Shown: positions 6,529-11,086 of the stretch, one piece after another | Position numbering within the stretch: the stretch's first letter is position 1 | Layout of the letters: every line of letters starts with the position of its first letter | NCBI GenBank assembly: GCA_030679805.1 | Contig: JAUXST010000187.1 | Span: 1-11,086, forward strand | Origin: Reyranella sp. | GTDB taxonomy: Bacteria > Pseudomonadota > Alphaproteobacteria > Reyranellales > Reyranellaceae | Reading direction: 5' to 3' | DNA: 11,086 nt | Position numbers and translations under genes: made by a program | Notes under the pieces: generated by a model | What the model was told of the DNA's origin: nothing | Database searches by the model: none | The model's input: the letters and a program-made list of their open reading frames with translations, nothing else

Positions 6529-7568
6529 GGTTTGTATTGATATACGAGCACTCTTGCGTCCTTCTCCCCGCCGACATTTTTCACGATTTTCTCGATCTGC
6601 GCGGCGCTAAGCCGGGCGCCGCCGGTCTTGAGGTCGACGATTACAATGGTGCCATCCTTGCTGGTCCACACCAAGTCTACTCGAGCTGAGTCCTTGAGGT
6701 TTTTCTTTTTGCTTTCGTTCCCCTTTAGATATGTGACCTCTGCACGAACCCCTTGGGCTTTGCCACTATTCTGGTACTCTTTGACAACGTCTGCGGCGAT
6801 CTGATGCCACTCGATGCCCAGCGCCGCTCCGCCGGCCGCGGTCGTTCGTCTTCCTGCCTCCTGATAGATTTTGTCCGCCAGTTCGAAGTTTGAATCCTCG
6901 CCCTTGAGCTTTTCAAAGTCCTCGGGGATGAGTTGGCGTTTGCGGTTGGGCAGCAGACGCCCCTCAGCGATCTGCATTTCCAGGACGAAGGTCTTGAGCG
7001 GATCGTCCTCGGCCGGGACTGGGAAGTCCGGTAGCGGCGCATGCGGGTCCTTAGGTATTGAGAAGCCGCCGCCGACGATCTGGCCGCCGGGTTTCGCGAG
7101 GCCGTCGGGAAGGATTTGTTCCGGCTCGGGCGGTGCAGGCGGCTTGGAGGGCGGCGAAAGCGTCGGGCCAGCCGGCGATGGTGCGGGAAACGGGGGCGGG
7201 CTGGTTTGGTCAGTGCCCGGATTGACCGGCTTGAAGAGCGGGCCGCCGATGGGCGCGGGCAGAGCGGGAGCCGGTCCGACGGGGCGCGGTAGGATCGGCG
7301 CAAATCTCGGCCCGGGCAGGGGAAGGATCGGCGGCAAATCAGGCGCCATGAATTCCTTCGGCACCTTGGAGGTCCACACCCTTCCGAATGCGTCGGCCGC
7401 GCCCGGCACGAGAAGACCTGCGAGATGAAGATTCGGGTCGGATTGCCGGGGCGGCGTCTGCTGACTGTCGCCGTTCAGGGTCGGGTAGAGCGCGAGGGCG
7501 CGGTTGAACGGCGATGGCGTGGGCTCATCGCCGGGCGTCGGCGGCACGGGGCTGCGCATCTGGCACAT
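6525..7568 (-). CDS. Proline-rich protein with C-terminal PD-(D/E)XK-like nuclease domain (putative polymorphic toxin)
   Basis: This 347-residue protein has two parts. Residues 1-75 are unrecognised, and about 76-190 are extremely rich in Pro with Gly and Ala, a flexible linker or passenger-like region. From about 195 a compact domain follows. It has a helix with GIEWHQIA (E253), then strand ARVDLVW (D298), strand IVIVDLKTG (D312, K314) and a helix with SAAQ (Q324). The E, D, DxK, Q order and spacing is that of PD-(D/E)XK nucleases, common as C-terminal tips of polymorphic toxins. No Sec signal, RHS repeats, WXG or PAAR motif is visible, so the export route is unknown. Start ATG 7568 has CGGAG 6 nt upstream. 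The gene heads a three-gene unit and overlaps its follower by ATGA. Nuclease toxin is inferred; a housekeeping nuclease is less likely given the linker and neighbours. Confidence 0.72.
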   Translation of the reverse strand: MCQMRSPVPPTPGDEPTPSPFNRALALYPTLNGDSQQTPPRQSDPNLHLAGLLVPGAADAFGRVWTSKVPKEFMAPDLPPILPLPGPRFAPILPRPVGPAPALPAPIGGPLFKPVNPGTDQTSPPPFPAPSPAGPTLSPPSKPPAPPEPEQILPDGLAKPGGQIVGGGFSIPKDPHAPLPDFPVPAEDDPLKTFVLEMQIAEGRLLPNRKRQLIPEDFEKLKGEDSNFELADKIYQEAGRRTTAAGGAALGIEWHQIAADVVKEYQNSGKAQGVRAEVTYLKGNESKKKNLKDSARVDLVWTSKDGTIVIVDLKTGGARLSAAQIEKIVKNVGGEKDARVLVYQYKP

Positions 7569-7585
7569 GCTTGTCTCCGGAAATG

Positions 7586-7611
7586 AAAAAAGCCGCCCGG
7601 GAGGGCGGCTT
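7586..7611 (-). terminator. Intrinsic terminator in the toxin-gene leader (proximal)
   Basis: Read leftward, AAGCCGCCC (7603-7611) pairs perfectly over 9 bp with GGGCGGCTT (7590-7598) around a 4-nt loop. The stem runs into a tract of six T (7586-7591). It ends 17 nt before the start codon of the nuclease-like gene, between any upstream promoter and its ribosome site. On the plus strand no T-tract follows the stem, so it acts leftward only. Confidence 0.8.
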
Positions 7612-7630
7612 GGAGGACGGTGATTCGGAC

Positions 7631-7668
7631 AATAAAAAAGCCCGCGCGGCGTGAGCCGGATGGGCTTT
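7631..7668 (-). terminator. Intrinsic terminator in the toxin-gene leader (distal)
   Basis: Read leftward, AAAGCCC (7662-7668) pairs with GGGCTTT (7637-7643), with an inner GGC/GCC pairing (7655-7657 with 7648-7650). Six T follow (7634-7639). It lies in series with the terminator at 7586-7611. A short extra stem, GACGG/CCGTC (7677-7691), precedes it, so nascent leftward RNA would form three hairpins in a row. Confidence 0.75.
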
Positions 7669-7704
7669 GGAGGGCCGACGGATTACCCGTCAGCATATAT
7701 ACTT

Positions 7705-7732
7705 TTTATGCTAAAACCTGCTGAATCGTCAA
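7705..7732 (-). promoter_or_regulatory. Putative promoter of the toxin/immunity unit, with overlapping inverted repeat
   Basis: Within a short A/T-rich patch, TTGACG (7727-7732, five of six matches) and CATAAA (7705-7710, four of six) are 16 nt apart on the minus strand, predicting an RNA start near 7698. An inverted repeat, AGCATA-N9-TATGCT (7692-7712), covers the -10 and start site and could be an operator. Transcripts from here would meet two terminators before the coding region. Confidence 0.5.
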
Positions 7733-7857
7733 ATTTATGTTCTCGCGACCGTTCGCATCACATCCTTGGCGCATTTCGTCTTGAAGCATACTTCATCTTG
7801 TGTTGAGCGGTTGAGCGGCCAGGGTTTACGGCGCCCATCGATTCATGGGAACAATGT
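7733..7857. other. Intergenic stretch upstream of the lipoprotein gene
   Basis: This completes the 289-bp gap between the divergent nuclease-like and lipoprotein genes. A 5-bp inverted repeat, TGAAG-N4-CTTCA (7782-7795), is present, and a weak rightward box pair (TTGGCG at 7766, CATACT at 7787, 15 nt apart) could serve the lipoprotein gene. I see no RNA gene, no further ORF with a ribosome site and no repeat. Confidence 0.4.
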
Positions 7858-8316
7858 TTGGTTGTGACTAACCTCCAAGCCGCCGCCGTTCCGTTTCTCC
7901 TCGCCGCATCGTTGGGCGTGGGCGGCTGCGTCGCCGCCAGGCCGCCGCAAGTCGCGGCTATAGCCCCCATCGATCCTCGCCAGCAGGAGATCGACGACCG
8001 CAAGGAGCACCTGCTGCAACAGCTCGCCACGTGCGAGAGCGGCAGCTGGGGTCCCCAGCCGGCACCGATCTACGGCAGCCGCGGCGCCTATCTCGGTCGC
8101 TTCCAGTTCAGCGCACGGACCTTCGTCACCTACACGCGCATGCGCGACGGCACCGAACTCACGATGAGGGAAGCCGCAGAGCACGCCCAAGACTATAATA
8201 AAGCCGCCAGCCTCGCCTGGTACATGATCTACGAACTGGAGCAGCCGTGGCACTGGCCGCTATGCTCGCGCAAGCTCGGCATCCCGGCGCAAGTCAAGCA
8301 GATCAAGCAGCTCTAG
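7858..8316 (+). CDS. Small probable lipoprotein with lysozyme/Rpf-like (transglycosylase-type) domain
   Basis: This 152-residue protein has a hydrophobic N-terminus ending in VGGC (Cys24), a plausible lipobox, so it is probably anchored in the cell envelope. The n-region lacks Lys or Arg, which weakens the prediction. After a short linker comes ATCESGSWG (C59, candidate catalytic E60), then YLGRFQFSARTF. This is the pattern of resuscitation-promoting-factor and related lysozyme-fold muralytic domains (CESG, G-x-QFS-x-x-TF). C136 could pair with C59. The start is uncertain: TTG 7858 has GGGA 7 nt upstream, and GTG 7864 is the alternative; no in-frame ATG exists. It lies 41 nt ahead of the cyclase gene in the same direction and may be co-transcribed with it. 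Peptidoglycan cleavage is inferred from the motif; activity is not assured. Confidence 0.7.
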   Translation: MVVTNLQAAAVPFLLAASLGVGGCVAARPPQVAAIAPIDPRQQEIDDRKEHLLQQLATCESGSWGPQPAPIYGSRGAYLGRFQFSARTFVTYTRMRDGTELTMREAAEHAQDYNKAASLAWYMIYELEQPWHWPLCSRKLGIPAQVKQIKQL

Positions 8317-8357
8317 GCGCGCGGGCACGTCAGTCGGGGCTTGCGAGAAGGCCATCC

Positions 8358-9644
8358 TTGAGCGACCTGAGAACCCTCGAAGAACAACCGTTTCCGCTGC
8401 GTCGTCGCTTCCGGCACCGCATCTTGCCGTTCCTCATCCTGTTCATCGCCGTGCTGGTGGGCTTGACCGTCTACGGCGCCCGCCAGGCCACAGAGGCGAT
8501 CTACCTCGATCTCGCACTGCGGCGTGCCGATACGATCGCGCGTGCCGTATCGAGTGCGGCGCCTGCGGCATGGCTCGACTTGATGGCTGGACGGGCCACC
8601 GACTCGTCGGAGCTGCACAAGGCCTTCGCCGATGAAGTCCACGAGCTGAAGCTGATCCGGCTCAAGGTCTACGATCTCCGGCGGCAAACGATCTACGATT
8701 CGGTCGCGGAGGGGATTGGCAAGATCGAGGAAGGTCCCGCCTTGCGCGCGGTCATCGACCGCGCAGGACCGTCGGCAATCTCGCGCGTCGAGCCCGACGG
8801 CACCTCGGTCTACGAACTCTACGTGCCGTTGCTCGACGATCGGGGACGCGTCCAGGCGGTGTTCGAACTCTACGAGCCGATCGACAGGCTCGACGGAATC
8901 CTCGCGCGGGCGACCGCGGCGCCGCTGATCGTGCCGATGGTTCTGATGGCGCTCCTCGTGACGGCGCTCTGGCGGCTCGTGAGCCGCGCCCAGGACGACA
9001 TCGATGCGCGCACCCAGGCGATGGTGGCGCTGCGTCGCCGCATTGAGAGCTTCGTCTCGACCCGGGCGACACAAGCCGCGCGCGGGACAGATGACGGCGG
9101 GACCATTCCCTCGCGCCGCCTCGTCCTCAGTCTTCTCTATTCGGATGTCCGCGCCTTTACGGGCTTTGCCGAAGGCAATTCACCGGAGGCCGTGGTCGCG
9201 TTCCTCAATCGCTTGATGACGATCCAGGTGCGGGCGGTCCACGACCACGGTGGCGATGTCGACAAGCTGATCGGGGACGCGCTGCTGGCTCACTTCGGCG
9301 GCGATGACGGGGCGGCGCGGGCGGTTGCCGCGGCACGTGCCATCCTCGAGGCCTGTGCCGGGGCCGGCCTGCCGCGCGAAGTCGGGATCGGGGTGTTCAC
9401 CGGCGAGGTGGTGGCCGGCGCGATCGGCCCTGCCGAGCGGCGCGACTACACCGTGGTGGGTGACAGCGTGAACGTCGCGGCACGGCTCTGTGCCGCCGCG
9501 TCCGGCGGCGAACTCGTCGTGGCGGCGGCGGACCTTGCCGATGGGGGCGACTTCGCCGCGACCGAGACCTTGTACGTCAAGGGCCGCCGAGATCCGCTGT
9601 CGGTTCGTCGCTGGCGGCCGTCGGCCGGCGCCAGGCTCGGTTGA
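8358..9644 (+). CDS. Membrane-bound class III adenylate cyclase with extracytoplasmic sensor region
   Basis: This 428-residue protein makes cAMP from ATP. Order: basic N-terminus; membrane helix at about 22-40; a roughly 145-residue extracytoplasmic region of Cache-like size and style; a second helix at about 189-208; a short linker; and the catalytic domain from about 258. Catalytic residues are complete: metal-binding D263 (YSDVRAFT) and D307 (IGDALL), adenine-selecting K303 and D363 (DYTVVGDS), and transition-state N372/R376 (NVAAR). The Lys/Asp pair indicates ATP rather than GTP. No HAMP domain is obvious in the linker. I chose TTG 8358 because AGAAGG lies 6 nt upstream. ATG 8247 would overlap the lipoprotein gene by 70 nt and add an unlikely Ala/Arg-rich extension. 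It converges with the PIN gene, the stops being 17 nt apart. The ligand is unknown. Confidence 0.9.
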   Translation: MSDLRTLEEQPFPLRRRFRHRILPFLILFIAVLVGLTVYGARQATEAIYLDLALRRADTIARAVSSAAPAAWLDLMAGRATDSSELHKAFADEVHELKLIRLKVYDLRRQTIYDSVAEGIGKIEEGPALRAVIDRAGPSAISRVEPDGTSVYELYVPLLDDRGRVQAVFELYEPIDRLDGILARATAAPLIVPMVLMALLVTALWRLVSRAQDDIDARTQAMVALRRRIESFVSTRATQAARGTDDGGTIPSRRLVLSLLYSDVRAFTGFAEGNSPEAVVAFLNRLMTIQVRAVHDHGGDVDKLIGDALLAHFGGDDGAARAVAAARAILEACAGAGLPREVGIGVFTGEVVAGAIGPAERRDYTVVGDSVNVAARLCAAASGGELVVAAADLADGGDFAATETLYVKGRRDPLSVRRWRPSAGARLG

Positions 9645-9661
9645 TCGGCGGACAGCGTCGG

Positions 9662-10456
9662 CTATCGGCCGCGGTGGAACAGGCGGCGCCACCAGCCGCT
9701 GAGGCATGTGTCCTCGATGCTGAGGTCGAGGCTCTCGAAGCCGCGGACCATGATGTAGAGCCCGCCGATGAACTGGATCGACTTGGCCGTCGACAGCTCG
9801 TAGGTCGCGGGCAGTACGACGACTGACTGCGAGGCGATGAGCAGGCCGATCGTGACTTCGAACAGGCCATAGGAAAACCGGTGCCGCCCGCGCCACCAGA
9901 AGAAGAGAGTGGCTGCGAGCAGCAGCAGGACCGGAATGAACCATACCGGCGTCCTGTGGAAGATGAGCTGGTGGTTGAGGACGATGCCGACCGCCATCGC
10001 CGTTACCGCAACCGCAACGACCAGACCGACCGCCAGGTGCCGGCGCTGCGCCGCCACGATCCGCTCGGCGGCCCGCTCGAGCCCGGCATCGGCAGCTGTC
10101 GTCGAAAGCTCCGACAGGAACCTGCCGCCGCCGATCGAGGCCACGCCTTTCGAGGCCAGGAGCCGGATGAGCCGGCGATCCGACGTGACGACACTGACAT
10201 TCCCAGGTCCGTATTCTTCCGCGCACTCGAGGGCGAGCGTCGCAACCGTGCCGTCCAGGGACGGCACGACGACCGCACCTGAATCGATCGCGCGGTCGAG
10301 GAGGTCCTGGATATCGGCGCGCAGGCCGCGCGCCTGGCGTCTGTGGATCTCGTCGACCGCGGCTTGCGGAACGAGCAAGTTTCCTGCGGCGCCGTGGGCG
10401 AGAATCTGCGGGTACTGGGCGATTGGGCCGGCGTCGAGGATGTACTGCAGGGCCAT
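9662..10456 (-). CDS. PIN-domain protein fused to C-terminal membrane segments
   Basis: This 264-residue protein combines a PIN-like ribonuclease fold (about 1-120) with a membrane-embedded C-terminal half. PIN hallmarks are ILDAGPI (D8), VPQAAVDEI (E36), a helix with ALEC (E77) and VVTSDRRLI (D93), giving the usual acidic quartet for Mg-dependent RNA cleavage. Hydrophobic segments at about 142-160 and 171-189, and a weaker one at 200-218, suggest two or three membrane passes. The protein ends in a basic tail. VapC-type PIN toxins are about 130 residues with a small antitoxin gene beside them. Neither holds here, so a classical toxin-antitoxin role is unlikely. It follows the aminotransferase gene by 23 nt on the same strand, and a weak purine-rich ribosome site suggests modest expression. 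Function unknown; membrane-tethered RNA processing or decay is a guess. Confidence 0.72.
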   Translation of the reverse strand: MALQYILDAGPIAQYPQILAHGAAGNLLVPQAAVDEIHRRQARGLRADIQDLLDRAIDSGAVVVPSLDGTVATLALECAEEYGPGNVSVVTSDRRLIRLLASKGVASIGGGRFLSELSTTAADAGLERAAERIVAAQRRHLAVGLVVAVAVTAMAVGIVLNHQLIFHRTPVWFIPVLLLLAATLFFWWRGRHRFSYGLFEVTIGLLIASQSVVVLPATYELSTAKSIQFIGGLYIMVRGFESLDLSIEDTCLSGWWRRLFHRGR

Positions 10457-10479
10457 CGCGCCGCTTCGCTCGCCGGGGC

Positions 10480-11085
10480 TCAGCGGAGCTCGCGGCAGAA
10501 CTCCTGGATCCGCCCGCAGCCTTCGCGCAGGCTGGCCACGTCGGTGGCGTAGGAGATGCGGAAGTAGGGGCTCATGCCATAGGCCGCGCCCTGCACGGTG
10601 GCGACATGCTTCTCCTCCAGGAGTGCCGTCACGAACGCGGTGTCGGTGTCGATCCGGCGGCCGCCCTTGCTGGTCTTGCCGATGCAGCCCGCGATGTTGG
10701 GGAACACATAGAACGCGCCCTCGGGCTTGTGGCAGGTGATGCCCGGCGCCGCGCGCAGCATCGCCACCACCTCGTCGCGCCGCTTCTGGTAGTCGGCCGC
10801 ACGTTCCCTCAGCAGCTCCTGCGGCCCATTGAGCGCCGCGGTCGCCGCCGCCTGGCTGATGGTCGAGATGCCCGAGCCGATCTGACCCTGCATGTTGGTC
10901 ATGGCGGCGATCAGCGGCCGCGGCCCACCGGCGAAGCCGACCCGCCAGCCGGTCATCGCATAGGCCTTGGACGCCCCGTTGACTGTCAAGGTGCGGTCCT
11001 TCAGCGCCGGCTCGACCTGGGCAACGGTGCTGAAGGTCGCGTCGCCATAGACCAGGTGCTCGTAGACATCGTCGGCCATCACCAG
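10480..11085 (-). CDS. Class I/II PLP-dependent aminotransferase, C-terminal part (aspartate aminotransferase-like)
   Basis: About 202 C-terminal residues lie in the window; the N-terminal half is beyond the right edge, so no start can be given. The fragment opens with LVMADDVYEHL, the strand carrying the PLP-pyridine-contacting Asp and the Tyr typical of fold-type I subgroup-gamma enzymes. It then has NGASKAYAMTGWRVGF, with the Schiff-base lysine (codon 10966-10968), and ends with YFRISYA, holding the substrate-carboxylate arginine (codon 10558-10560). This pattern matches the AspC/AatA-like aspartate or aromatic aminotransferases of alphaproteobacteria, which transfer the amino group to 2-oxoglutarate in the cytoplasm. 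The exact amino acid specificity cannot be told from this half. It is probably co-transcribed with the downstream PIN gene. Confidence 0.9.
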   Translation of the reverse strand: MVMADDVYEHLVYGDATFSTVAQVEPALKDRTLTVNGASKAYAMTGWRVGFAGGPRPLIAAMTNMQGQIGSGISTISQAAATAALNGPQELLRERAADYQKRRDEVVAMLRAAPGITCHKPEGAFYVFPNIAGCIGKTSKGGRRIDTDTAFVTALLEEKHVATVQGAAYGMSPYFRISYATDVASLREGCGRIQEFCRELR

Positions 11086-11086
11086 C

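Noticed and set aside
8247..8357. Longer cyclase start at ATG 8247
   Set aside because: It overlaps the lipoprotein gene by 70 nt and adds a low-complexity extension; TTG 8358 has a well-spaced AGAAGG.
9662..10456. PIN gene as the toxin of a VapBC pair
   Set aside because: No small antitoxin gene is adjacent, and the protein is twice the usual size with membrane segments.

Overview
The window is GC-rich, densely packed DNA with the codon bias (C or G in third positions) of a soil- or plant-associated alphaproteobacterium. A Rhizobiales- or Reyranella-like source is my guess from general style only; no marker gene here fixes the taxon. I see no rRNA, tRNA, transposase, integrase or CRISPR array.

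Bases 1-5156 look like a catabolic island for ureide or amide compounds. Two divergent transcription units leave a 79-bp intergenic region in which I can read overlapping back-to-back promoters. Leftward run a hydantoinase/carbamoylase-type amidase (allantoate-amidohydrolase-like) and an M20 metallopeptidase-fold deacylase. Rightward run a PuuE-type allantoinase and, 4 nt later, an acyl-CoA synthetase. PuuE plus an AllC-like amidase would take allantoin to allantoate and then release ammonia. The M20 protein and the ligase do not belong to the textbook pathway, so the true substrate may be a related amide. Two long, nearly perfect palindromic repeats sit at the 3' ends of the two leftward genes. 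One supplies a stop codon; the other is read through and adds an artificial-looking tail.

Bases 5144-7740 hold the most unusual part: a compact leftward three-gene cassette that is richer in A/T than its flanks. The first gene encodes a long proline-rich region followed by a C-terminal domain with a PD-(D/E)XK-like nuclease signature. It overlaps by ATGA the first of two tandem, mutually paralogous proteins that I do not recognise, and these overlap each other by 22 nt. The layout fits a toxin followed by duplicated immunity genes. The toxin leader carries two intrinsic terminators in series, the second ending only 17 nt before the start codon. Any transcript begun upstream must therefore pass them, which suggests tight control by (anti)termination.

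Bases 7858-9644 (rightward) encode a small probable lipoprotein with a lysozyme/Rpf-like CESG motif and a membrane-bound class III adenylate cyclase with an extracytoplasmic sensor region. Bases 9662-11086 (leftward) encode a PIN-domain protein fused to membrane segments and, upstream of it, the C-terminal part of a class I aminotransferase that runs off the right edge.
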